Below the pieces are notes generated by a model. That model was not told where the DNA came from and made no database searches. It saw only the letters and a program-made list of their open reading frames with translations. A stretch of 64,000 nt of DNA from Brevirhabdus pacifica. GTDB lineage: Bacteria > Pseudomonadota > Alphaproteobacteria > Rhodobacterales > Rhodobacteraceae. Position 1 is the first letter of the stretch. The number at the start of each line of letters is the position of its first letter. The translations under genes were made by a program, and so were the position numbers. Where the stretch lies: assembly GCF_002797755.1 (NCBI RefSeq), contig NZ_PGFI01000013.1, positions 310,001 through 374,000 on the forward strand, read 5' to 3'. Shown here in pieces: positions 56,574-64,000 of the stretch.

Positions 56574-57968
56574 ATGACCAAAGACTATATCGTCAAGGAT
56601 ATTTCGCTGGCCGACTATGGCCGCAAGGAACTCGCCATTGCCGAAACCGAGATGCCGGGCCTGATGGCCCTGCGCGAGGAATACGGCGCCAGCCAGCCGC
56701 TGAAGGGTGCCCGCATCGCCGGCAGCCTGCACATGACGATCCAGACCGCGGTCCTGATCGAGACGCTGACCGCCCTGGGCGCCGAGGTCCGCTGGGCCTC
56801 GTGCAACATCTTCTCGACCCAGGACCACGCCGCCGCGGCCATCGCCGCCGCCGGCATCCCGGTCTTCGCCATCAAGGGCGAAACGCTGCCGGAATACTGG
56901 GACTATGCCGACAAGATCTTCGACTTCGGCGATCAGCCCGCGAACATGATCCTGGACGATGGGGGCGACGCCACCCTCTACATCCTGATCGGTGCCCGCG
57001 TCGAAGCCGGCGAAACCGATCTGATCGCGACCCCCACCTCGGAAGAGGAAGAGGCGCTGTTCGCCCAGATTCGCAAGCGGCTGAAGGACAGCCCCGGCTG
57101 GTTCACCCGCCAGCGCGACGCGATCAAAGGCGTCAGCGAGGAAACCACCACCGGCGTCCACCGCCTCTATGAGCTGGTCAAGGCCGGTCAGCTGCCCTTC
57201 CCGGCGATCAACGTCAACGACTCGGTCACCAAGTCGAAGTTCGACAACAAGTACGGCTGCAAGGAATCGCTGGTCGACGGCATCCGCCGCGCCACCGACA
57301 CGATGATGGCCGGCAAGGTCGCCGTTGTCTGCGGCTATGGCGACGTGGGCAAGGGCTCTGCCGCCTCGCTGCGCGGCGCTGGCGCCCGCGTGAAGGTGAC
57401 CGAGATCGACCCGATCTGCGCCCTTCAGGCCGCCATGGACGGGTTCGAGGTTGTCGTCCTTGAGGATGTCGTCGCCGACGCCGACATCTTCGTCACCACC
57501 ACCGGCAACAAGGACGTGATCCGCATCGAGCACATGCGCGAGATGAAGGACATGGCCATCGTCGGCAACATCGGCCACTTCGACAACGAGATCCAGGTCG
57601 CCAATCTGAAGAACCACAAGTGGACCAACATCAAGGACCAGGTGGACATGATCGAGATGCCTTCGGGCAACCGTATCATCCTGCTGTCCGAGGGTCGTCT
57701 GCTGAACCTCGGCAACGCCACGGGCCACCCCTCGTTCGTGATGTCGGCCAGCTTCACCAACCAGGTGCTGGCGCAGATCGAGCTTTGGACCAAGGGTGAC
57801 GAGTACAAGAACGACGTCTACATCCTGCCCAAGCACCTGGACGAGAAGGTCGCCCGCCTGCACCTGGCCAAGATCGGCGTCAAGCTGACCGAGCTGAAGA
57901 AAGAGCAGGCCGACTACATCGGCGTGCCGCAGGAAGGCCCGTTCAAGCCCGAGCATTACCGCTACTGA
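56574..57968 (+). CDS. ahcY: Adenosylhomocysteinase
   Basis: Hydrolyses S-adenosylhomocysteine to adenosine and homocysteine, keeping methyltransferases from product inhibition. The 464-residue protein has [16 protein letters not shown] (substrate domain), the NAD-binding [16 protein letters not shown], and the C-terminal KPEHYRY that reaches into the partner subunit. Its leader contains an ATTGGAGCA ribosome-site sequence that resembles the SAM/SAH riboswitch 3' end. A strong terminator follows. Confidence 0.97.
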   Translation: MTKDYIVKDISLADYGRKELAIAETEMPGLMALREEYGASQPLKGARIAGSLHMTIQTAVLIETLTALGAEVRWASCNIFSTQDHAAAAIAAAGIPVFAIKGETLPEYWDYADKIFDFGDQPANMILDDGGDATLYILIGARVEAGETDLIATPTSEEEEALFAQIRKRLKDSPGWFTRQRDAIKGVSEETTTGVHRLYELVKAGQLPFPAINVNDSVTKSKFDNKYGCKESLVDGIRRATDTMMAGKVAVVCGYGDVGKGSAASLRGAGARVKVTEIDPICALQAAMDGFEVVVLEDVVADADIFVTTTGNKDVIRIEHMREMKDMAIVGNIGHFDNEIQVANLKNHKWTNIKDQVDMIEMPSGNRIILLSEGRLLNLGNATGHPSFVMSASFTNQVLAQIELWTKGDEYKNDVYILPKHLDEKVARLHLAKIGVKLTELKKEQADYIGVPQEGPFKPEHYRY

Positions 57969-58017
57969 CGGCAGGCGCGGCGGGCCCGGCCCGATCGCGC
58001 AGCCAACTCCGGAATCG

Positions 58018-58050
58018 CCCGGCGGGACCCGTTCCCGCCGGGTTTTTCTT
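58018..58050 (+). terminator. Rho-independent terminator of ahcY
   Basis: A 10-base perfect stem, CCCGGCGGGA / TCCCGCCGGG, with a five-base loop, followed directly by TTTTTCTT, about 50 bases after the ahcY stop. Confidence 0.93.
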
Positions 58051-58223
58051 GGGCGAATGGGGCCGACGGCGGCCCCGTGGGTCGGCCCTGTCCCGGGGTG
58101 CCGAACCCGCCCGCCTAGCCCTGAAATCGAAAATTCTTTGTTCCGTGGGCGTTTCACCTTAACGTCAAGCAGTGCCGCAGGGCCGGTCAGCCGGTCCGGA
58201 CGCCGTGGAAACAGGAGAACGAC

Positions 58224-58565
58224 ATGGGTAAAAGAGACGAGCTGATCGAGCGCTACGCCGACGATCTGAAGAAAAAGTGCAACATGAATCCCGACATGGA
58301 TCTGCTGCGCAAGGTGACCATCGGATGCGGACCGTCGATCTATAACGCCGATTCCGCGACCATCGCCGCCTCTCAGCCGGGCGAGGTCGAGACCGTGAAA
58401 AACAATTTCCTGATCAAGAAACTCGGCCTCAGCGACGGCCCCGAGCTTGGCAACGCGATCGAGGAGGCCTTCGAGACCTATGGCCGGTCCGAGCGGAACA
58501 AGTATCGCGCCGTGGTCTATTACATGCTGACCAAGAAGTTCGGCCGCGAGTCCGCTTACGCATGA
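58224..58565 (+). CDS. DUF2853 family protein
   Basis: A 113-residue, all-helical cytosolic protein that starts MGKRDELIERYADDLKKK and contains TIGCGPSIYNADS and YYMLTKKFGRE, features of the DUF2853 family. A GGAGA ribosome site precedes the ATG by seven bases. The family has no established role. It stands alone between the ahcY terminator and a 318-base gap. Confidence 0.88.
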   Translation: MGKRDELIERYADDLKKKCNMNPDMDLLRKVTIGCGPSIYNADSATIAASQPGEVETVKNNFLIKKLGLSDGPELGNAIEEAFETYGRSERNKYRAVVYYMLTKKFGRESAYA

Positions 58566-58883
58566 CCCGGAGTCGGCAATCCTCTGCCAACCGTTGACGT
58601 AAACTGCGGACAATTCTCCGGACTAAGAAGTTGTCGAGTCAACTAACCCCGGGTAGAAAGACCTCAAGGACGAGGGGCCAGCGGCCCGCCATCTTGGGGC
58701 CTTGGCGGGCGCAGATGGCCACCCGGCGACCTATGTGCACGAGGGGTGCGTGATCAGGTTGGGGGTGCCGATCCAATTCACTGGCCGGCCGGACGATGCG
58801 GGGGTGCATCGACCGGCCGGCCAGTTCACGTTTCGGGGCACGGGTCAGACGGGCCAGACGGGGGGGCGACGCACAAAGCGCCC
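58566..58883. other. Gap between DUF2853 and EVE genes
   Basis: 318 bases without a supported gene, between convergent stops. It contains a long perfect palindrome at 58781-58824 (listed separately) and a 16-base dyad, AGTTG-N6-CAACT, at 58629-58644. No other structure is recognised. Confidence 0.5.
58781..58824. repeat. Long GC-rich hairpin, 12 + 6 paired bases
   Basis: CTGGCCGGCCGG (58781-58792) pairs perfectly with CCGGCCGGCCAG (58813-58824). An A/A mismatch follows, then CGATGC pairs with GCATCG around a six-base loop. No U-tract follows on either strand. It lies between two convergent genes and could end transcription from both sides. Confidence 0.7.
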
Positions 58884-59306
58884 TCAGGCCTTCGGGATCC
58901 CGCCCAGTTCACAGATCAGATCCCATTCGTCGTCGGCCACGGGCTGCACCGACAGGCGGCTGTTCCTGACCAGGACCATCTCGGCCAGGCGCGGCTCTTC
59001 GCGGATCTGCTCCAGGGTGACGGGGGTGGGCAGAGGGCGGATGGCGCGGATGTCGACGCATTCCCAACGCGCGTCATCCGTGGTGCTGTCGGGATGGCTT
59101 TCGGCGATCACCTCGACAATGCCCACGACCGCCTTCTCGCTTTGTGAATGGTAGAAGAAGCCCTGATCGCCCAGCTTCATCTCGCGCATGAAATTGCGCG
59201 CTTGGTAGTTGCGCACGCCGTCCCATTCCTCTCCCTTGGCGCCGCGCGCCTGCTGATCCTGCCAGGACCAGGTCGAGGGTTCGGACTTGAACAGCCAGCG
59301 GGCCAT
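58884..59306 (-). CDS. EVE-domain protein
   Basis: A 140-residue protein consisting of one EVE (PUA-like) domain: WLFKSEPSTWSW at the start, EWDGVRNYQARNFMREM and DQGFFYHSQSEKAVVGI define it. EVE domains bind modified bases in DNA or RNA. The ATG at 59306 shares its first base with the YciI stop (TGATG). It is the last gene of the tsaD-gpsA-yciI-EVE unit. Confidence 0.93.
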   Translation of the reverse strand: MARWLFKSEPSTWSWQDQQARGAKGEEWDGVRNYQARNFMREMKLGDQGFFYHSQSEKAVVGIVEVIAESHPDSTTDDARWECVDIRAIRPLPTPVTLEQIREEPRLAEMVLVRNSRLSVQPVADDEWDLICELGGIPKA

Positions 59307-59578
59307 CAGCCGATGACCTTCTTCCAGGGGTGGAACTCGACCGAGGTGAAGAGGTCGGCGGCGGCATAGGGATCGCCCGAGGCCCAACCGCGGGCTGCGG
59401 ACATGTCCTCGACCTCGAGGATGATGAGCGAGCCGCACATCTCGCCATGGGCATCCAGGATCGGGCCGGCCATCTCGACGCAGCCGGTCTTCTCGATATA
59501 GGCCAAGTGGGCGTCGCGGTTGTCCTTGCGGATCTGGAGGGCACCGGGTTTGTCGTGGGCGATCAGGGCAATACGCAT
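59306..59578 (-). CDS. YciI family protein
   Basis: A 90-residue YciI-like alpha-beta barrel protein: ALIAHDKPGALQIRKDNRDA with the conserved His-Asp pair, and the C-terminal DPYAAADLFTSVEFHPWKKVIG. The fold resembles chlorophenol-degrading and muconolactone isomerase-like proteins, but the function of most members is unknown. It is one base from the gpsA stop and joined to the EVE gene. Confidence 0.9.
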   Translation of the reverse strand: MRIALIAHDKPGALQIRKDNRDAHLAYIEKTGCVEMAGPILDAHGEMCGSLIILEVEDMSAARGWASGDPYAAADLFTSVEFHPWKKVIG

Positions 59579-59579
59579 T

Positions 59580-60551
59580 TCATTCCTCTTTCAAAGGTCG
59601 GGCGAGCAGCAGCTCCTTTGCCCGGTCTACATCGATCTTGCCGCTGACGACGGCGTTGACAAGGGTGGTGATCGGCATGTCGATCCCCTCCTGCTTGGCG
59701 ATCCCGGCCACGGCGCGGGCGGTATGCACCCCTTCGACCGTGGTGCCGGCGCCGGTGCCGGAGGCATCGCCCCGGCCCAGTGCCAGCCCGTGGGCATAGT
59801 TGCGCGATTTCTCGGAGGTGCAGGTCAGCACCATGTCGCCGAAACCCGAAAGCCCCGCCAGCGTCTCGGGCCGCGCGCCACGCAGCCGGGCAAAGCGGCC
59901 CATTTCGGCATAGCCGCGGGTCATGAGGGCTGCCCGGGCGCTTTCGCCGAGGCCCGCACCCACAGTCAGCCCGCAGGCGATCGCCATCACGTTCTTCAAC
60001 GCGCCGCCCAGCTCGGCGCCGACGGTGTCGGAGGTCAGGTAGAGACGCAGCGCCGCGGTCGAAAGAAGCGTCTGCAAAGCCGTCCCCGCAGCGGGGTCGG
60101 CACAGGCCAGCGTCAGCGCGGTGGGCAGGCCATTGGCCAGGTCGACGGCAAAGCTGGGGCCCGACAGGATCGCCGGCACGGAATCCGGCACGGCGTTGGC
60201 AATGATCCCGGTCGGGCCAAGGCCGCTGCGCAGGTCGATCCCCTTGGCGCAGGCCACCAGCCGGCGCCCGGCCAGCAGCTTGCGGTTCTCGGTCAGGAAA
60301 CCGTCGAGGGTCTGGGCCGGGATCGCCAGCAGGACCGTGTCGGCCCGCAACGCGGCCGGATCGTCGGCGATGTTCAGACTTGGCGGCAGTTCGACCCCCG
60401 GCAGGCGCCGGTCGTTGCGGCGGCTCTCCCGCATCTCATCTCGGTGCCCGGGGTTGCGGGACCACAGGCAGACCCGACGTCCGTCGCGGGCCAGGGTGAC
60501 GCCAAGGGCGGTGCCGAAGGCGCCCGCGCCGATGATGTCCACGTCACTCAT
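59580..60551 (-). CDS. gpsA: Glycerol-3-phosphate dehydrogenase [NAD(P)+]
   Basis: Makes sn-glycerol 3-phosphate for phospholipid synthesis. The 323-residue protein has the nucleotide fold [16 protein letters not shown] at its start, the active-site Lys in [15 protein letters not shown], and [17 protein letters not shown]. The ATG at 60551 overlaps the tsaD stop by 4 bases. Confidence 0.96.
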   Translation of the reverse strand: MSDVDIIGAGAFGTALGVTLARDGRRVCLWSRNPGHRDEMRESRRNDRRLPGVELPPSLNIADDPAALRADTVLLAIPAQTLDGFLTENRKLLAGRRLVACAKGIDLRSGLGPTGIIANAVPDSVPAILSGPSFAVDLANGLPTALTLACADPAAGTALQTLLSTAALRLYLTSDTVGAELGGALKNVMAIACGLTVGAGLGESARAALMTRGYAEMGRFARLRGARPETLAGLSGFGDMVLTCTSEKSRNYAHGLALGRGDASGTGAGTTVEGVHTARAVAGIAKQEGIDMPITTLVNAVVSGKIDVDRAKELLLARPLKEE

Positions 60552-61663
60552 GCCTTGGCCCCTTTCTTGCCCGAACCCAGAAGGCTGGGGCTGGTGCGAT
60601 CAAGCGGCCAGCGCGGCCGCGGAACCAGATCCTGCGGCTCGACAAGGTCGGCGGCAAGCCGTTCGGCGCCGGCCCATGCGATCATCGCGGCATTGTCGGT
60701 GCAATAGCGCAACGGCGGGGCGACCAGGGCGATGCCGCGCGCGTCGGCGAGCGACTGCAAGCCCTTGCGAAGGGCCGTATTGGCGGCAACGCCGCCGGCC
60801 ACCGCAAGGGCGGGGACCTGCCCGCCGCAGGCTCCGGCCGCCACATCCAGGGCGCGGCGGGTCTTCTCGATCAGCACGTCCGATGCGGCGGCCTGGAAGG
60901 CGGCGCACAGATCGGCCCGGTCCTGGACCGACAGCCCGCCTTTCTGCGCGACGATCCCGTCCCGGGCGCGTAGTAGGGCGGTCTTCAGCCCGGAAAAGGA
61001 CATGTCGCAGCCGGGCCGGTCCAGCAGGGGGCGCGGCAGGCGGTGGGCGGTCGGATCGCCAGCGCGTGCCTCGCGCTCCACCGCCGGGCCGCCGGGTTGT
61101 TCCAGGCCCAGCAGGCGGGCGCATTTGTCAAAAGCCTCGCCGGGGGCATCGTCGATCGTGCCGCCCAGCCGGGTGAAGCTGTCGACGCCGCGCACCAGCA
61201 GGAACTGACAGTGCCCGCCCGAAACCAGCAGCATCAGATAAGGAAATTCCAGCCCATCGGTCATGCGCGGGGTCAGGGCGTGACCCGCCAGGTGGTTGAC
61301 CCCGATCAGCGGCAGGCCCGCGCCGGCGGCCAGGCCGCGCGCGCACATCACCCCCGACATCACCCCGCCAATCAGGCCCGGGCCCGAGGTGACGGCGATC
61401 GCATCCACCGCCGAAAGCGGCACTTCCGCCTGTGAAAGAGCCTGTTCCACGGCCAGGTCCAGCTTTTCGGCATGGGCCCGCGCGGCCAGTTCGGGGACAA
61501 CGCCGCCAAAGGCCGCGTGAAGGTCCGTCTGCCCGTGCACGACCGAGGCCAGCACCCGCCCGGGGCCCGTGACCTGCCCGTCGGCGGCGCGCGTCAGCTC
61601 GACCACGGCCGCGGCCGTGTCGTCGCAGCTGCTTTCCAGCCCCAGCACTGTCAGCTTGTCCAT
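60548..61663 (-). CDS. tsaD: tRNA t6A synthesis protein TsaD
   Basis: Transfers the threonylcarbamoyl group to A37 of tRNA. The 371-residue protein has the ASKHA fold with [14 protein letters not shown] at the N terminus, the metal-site [28 protein letters not shown] and the late [12 protein letters not shown]. The ATG at 61663 begins at MDKLTVLG; a longer frame adds no family similarity. It overlaps gpsA by 4 bases and is divergent from hemD. Confidence 0.96.
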   Translation of the reverse strand: MDKLTVLGLESSCDDTAAAVVELTRAADGQVTGPGRVLASVVHGQTDLHAAFGGVVPELAARAHAEKLDLAVEQALSQAEVPLSAVDAIAVTSGPGLIGGVMSGVMCARGLAAGAGLPLIGVNHLAGHALTPRMTDGLEFPYLMLLVSGGHCQFLLVRGVDSFTRLGGTIDDAPGEAFDKCARLLGLEQPGGPAVEREARAGDPTAHRLPRPLLDRPGCDMSFSGLKTALLRARDGIVAQKGGLSVQDRADLCAAFQAAASDVLIEKTRRALDVAAGACGGQVPALAVAGGVAANTALRKGLQSLADARGIALVAPPLRYCTDNAAMIAWAGAERLAADLVEPQDLVPRPRWPLDRTSPSLLGSGKKGAKA

Positions 61664-61751
61664 GGCACCGCCCGTTCCTCGCGCCGCAGCTTGCCCGGCG
61701 CCCGTTCCGCAGGTAACACCGCCGACAGGCGCAAACAATCCCGGCGGAGCC

Positions 61752-62468
61752 ATGGCGCGAACGATCCCCACCGTTCTACTGACCCGCCCCGAGGCGCAGT
61801 CGCGGGCGCTGGCGGATCTGTTGCGCGCACGTGCCGGACCCCAAACCCCCATCGTGATCGCGCCGCTCATGCGCATCGAAAGCATCCCGGCCGCGTGGGA
61901 CCGCGCGGCGCCCGTGCTTCTTTTCACCTCGCAGCAGGGGGTGGCGGAGTACCGGGCCCAGGGCGGCGCCGGCGGTGGGCAGGCCTTCTGCGTCGGCGAC
62001 AGCACGGCCCGCGCGGCCGAGGCCGCCGGCCTGCAAGCGACCTCGGCCGGCGGCACGGTGGAAGATCTTTTGCGCCTCCTGATCGCCCAACGCCCTGCCG
62101 GGCCGCTTCTGCACCTGCGCGGCGCCCACGCGCGGGGGAACCTGGCCCAGCGTCTCTGCGACGCAGGGCTGCAGGCGCGTGAATGCGTCGTCTATACTCA
62201 GCAGGACGTGGCACCAGGCGATGCCGCGCGGGCGCTTTTCGCCGCGCAAGCCCCTGTCCTGGCACCGATATATTCGCCCCGCTCTGCCCTGCGCTTTGCC
62301 CGCGAATTCGCCCCGGCACCCAGCGCCCACCTGCTGTGCATGAGCGAATTCGTCCAACAGAATCTGGAACCCGATGCGTTCGGGCGCATTGATGTTATTG
62401 CGCAGCCCGACGGCGCCACTATGGTTGAGTCTGTTCTACGGATTCTTCTCCAGGCGTCGCAAGGCTGA
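61752..62468 (+). CDS. hemD: Uroporphyrinogen-III synthase
   Basis: Cyclises hydroxymethylbilane to uroporphyrinogen III. The 238-residue protein has the two-lobe fold of the family, with [16 protein letters not shown] at the start, [12 protein letters not shown] in lobe one, and [10 protein letters not shown] in the second. HemD sequences are poorly conserved, so the call rests on these and on the neighbouring mitofilin-family gene, its usual partner in this group. The ATG is at 61752, divergent from tsaD. Confidence 0.9.
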   Translation: MARTIPTVLLTRPEAQSRALADLLRARAGPQTPIVIAPLMRIESIPAAWDRAAPVLLFTSQQGVAEYRAQGGAGGGQAFCVGDSTARAAEAAGLQATSAGGTVEDLLRLLIAQRPAGPLLHLRGAHARGNLAQRLCDAGLQARECVVYTQQDVAPGDAARALFAAQAPVLAPIYSPRSALRFAREFAPAPSAHLLCMSEFVQQNLEPDAFGRIDVIAQPDGATMVESVLRILLQASQG

Positions 62469-62506
62469 GGCCTGGCTACCCGGATCGTCGATTTTGACGG
62501 TGCGGG

Positions 62507-64000
62507 ATGACCGATGCCGACAAAGACCGGAACGAAGGAAATACCAGAGTGGCCCGATCCAGGAAAACCAACGGCAAGACGGGCAGCCCCCGTTCCGCCG
62601 CATCTTCCAAGACCCCCTCGAAAACCACGCCCGCCGCAGCGCCGGAGGAGGCCACATCACAGGCCCCCGGATCACAGGTCCGCGGCACCGGCGCGCCGGT
62701 CACGGCCGTAAGCGGCAAGCGCCGCACCCCCAGTCGCCTTGGCCCGACCGGAAAGCCGATCGAAGGCGCCGCGCAGGCGGCCGCCACATCCTCCGCCTCC
62801 GCGTCGCAGGCCCCGGCCGCCGGGTCCATGCCAAAGGTGTCCCGCAGCCGCAAGGACGGGGGCCCGACGGGCAAGACCCCTTCGGAGGACAAGATCATCA
62901 CGCCCCCGCCCGGGGCCGAGGTGGCTGGCGATCATGGCACCACGACCCGGCGCGAGGATGCCGCCGAAAACGGCAGCGATGAGACCGAGGCGCAGGCCGA
63001 AGCGACGCCGCCCGCCGTCTATCCCACGCCCGCCCCAACCTCCGAACCCCGGACCGAGGCCCGTCGCGGCGGGTTCTTCCCGATGGTGCTGGGGGGAATC
63101 GTGGCTGGCCTGATCGGTTATGGCACCGCGCAATACCTCGGGCCCGACGGCTGGTTCCCCACTGCCCGCAACGGCGGTGATCAGGACGGAACAACCCTGG
63201 CCGAGCTTCAGGCCCAGATCGAAGAGCTGCGCGCCGAGGCTGCCACCGCCGCCGATGGCCGCGCCGCCCTTGAGACCGAACTTGCCAGCGCCCGCAGCGG
63301 GGCCACCGACAGCGCGGCGCCCTTGGTCGACCGGCTGGATGGCCTCCAGATCAACTCGGAGGAGCTTGATCAGCGCCTCGCCGCGCTGGAAGAGGCGCGC
63401 GCCACCGACCCCGCTGAAGAGGTTCAGCAGTCCCTGGCCACCTTCGAGGAGCGTCAGCAACAGCAGTTTACCGAGCTTCGCAGCACCCTGACCGATGAGA
63501 TGGCGGCGAGCCTTGCCCCGGTCCGCGAGGGGCAAGATGCCCTGGGCCGCGATCTTGCGGCACTGCAGGAGCGTGTTGCACGCCTGGAAGAGGGGCTTGA
63601 GGCGCGTCTGGCCGAAGTCTCGGACGTGCGCGAAAGCGCCGAGGCCGCCGAGGCCCGCGCCCGGCGCCAGGCCGCGCTGGCCGACATCCAGGCCGCACTG
63701 ACCTCGGGCGCCCCTTACCAGGAGCCTGTTTCGGCCATCGCCGCCAGCATGGACGGGGCCGAGGCGCCCTCCGTCCCCGAGGCTCTGGCAGCCACCGCCC
63801 AGGATGGCGTGGCGACCCTGGCGCAGCTGCAACAGGATTTCCCCGACGCGGCCCGCGCCGCCCTGGCGGAATCGATCAAGGCGACGGCCGGCGACGACCC
63901 GGTCAGCCGCTTCGGCGCCTTCCTGCGGACCCAGACCGGGGCCCGGTCGCTTTCGGCCCGCGACGGCGACGATCCCGATGCCATCCTGTCCCAGGCGCAG
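62507..64000 (+). CDS. Mitofilin-family (COG4223) membrane protein, 3' end cut by the window
   Basis: A protein that runs off the window with at least 498 codons. A polar Pro/Ala/Ser-rich cytosolic N terminus of about 185 residues precedes one membrane segment (FFPMVLGGIVAGLIGYGTA). A long coiled coil from about residue 220 (ELQAQIEELRAEAATAADG onward) follows, then the start of the mitofilin-like C-terminal domain. This is the bacterial relative of Mic60. The ATG at 62507 opens the frame 38 bases after the hemD stop; a GTG at 62549 is an alternative. The hemD neighbourhood is conserved in Rhodobacteraceae. Confidence 0.88.
   Translation, partial: MTDADKDRNEGNTRVARSRKTNGKTGSPRSAASSKTPSKTTPAAAPEEATSQAPGSQVRGTGAPVTAVSGKRRTPSRLGPTGKPIEGAAQAAATSSASASQAPAAGSMPKVSRSRKDGGPTGKTPSEDKIITPPPGAEVAGDHGTTTRREDAAENGSDETEAQAEATPPAVYPTPAPTSEPRTEARRGGFFPMVLGGIVAGLIGYGTAQYLGPDGWFPTARNGGDQDGTTLAELQAQIEELRAEAATAADGRAALETELASARSGATDSAAPLVDRLDGLQINSEELDQRLAALEEARATDPAEEVQQSLATFEERQQQQFTELRSTLTDEMAASLAPVREGQDALGRDLAALQERVARLEEGLEARLAEVSDVRESAEAAEARARRQAALADIQAALTSGAPYQEPVSAIAASMDGAEAPSVPEALAATAQDGVATLAQLQQDFPDAARAALAESIKATAGDDPVSRFGAFLRTQTGARSLSARDGDDPDAILSQAQ

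Overview
The window is high-GC, densely packed bacterial chromosome whose gene content and order fit an alphaproteobacterium of the Rhodobacteraceae (Rhodobacter/Paracoccus/Roseobacter type). Support for this: a RegB-SenC-RegA redox regulatory locus, a hemD gene followed by a mitofilin-like protein gene, the order maf-aroE-coaE-dnaQ-secB, the order hemJ-rho-mnmE-mnmG-rsmG-parA-parB, and three copies of the alphaproteobacterial parS palindrome. I see no rRNA, tRNA, CRISPR array, insertion sequence or prophage. Nearly everything is core genome, so interest lies in small genes, intergenic DNA and variant proteins. Layout: 1-8.3 kb holds the end of a methyltransferase, hemH, an unannotated 58-residue secreted peptide gene, two L,D-transpeptidases around a CAP-domain lipoprotein, a bacterial voltage-gated sodium channel, an RNA uridine methyltransferase and an ABC exporter. 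8.4-15.1 kb holds hslO-nudix-cca, a second Nudix gene, a response-regulator/PP2C-phosphatase gene with an apparent frameshift next to a divergent Hpt protein, and argG. 15.1-23.5 kb holds rbsK, mutS, grpE-hrcA and the tightly overlapping rph-rdgB-hemW-DUF454 operon. 23.5-34.2 kb looks like the chromosome origin. The leftward operon hemJ-rho-mnmE-mnmG-rsmG-parA-parB with three parS sites, and the rightward operon maf-aroE-coaE-dnaQ, flank an intergenic region at about 31.05-31.46 kb. That region has an AG-rich tract, one perfect and several near-perfect DnaA boxes and a CtrA-like site. Both operons point away from it, as expected for genes co-oriented with replication. ParA, ParB and parS would segregate the newly replicated origins. 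34.2-49 kb holds secB, fxsA, a Tim44-domain gene, mltA, an Smr gene, hslUV, trxA, the addAB recombination nuclease pair, and a murU/amgK-like pair with tsaE. That pair suggests peptidoglycan recycling and joins mltA and the two L,D-transpeptidases in a recurring cell-wall theme. 49-54.6 kb is the redox control locus: a membrane PAS protein, RegB kinase, a Sco/SenC copper chaperone with an unusual Met/His-rich insertion, and RegA, closed by a GcvA-like LysR regulator. 54.6-64 kb holds a small unknown gene, an HD-domain protein, an FkbM methyltransferase, ahcY, DUF2853, an EVE-YciI-gpsA-tsaD operon, hemD, and a mitofilin-family gene that runs off the end. All functions are inferred from motifs and neighbourhood read by eye; no database search was run.
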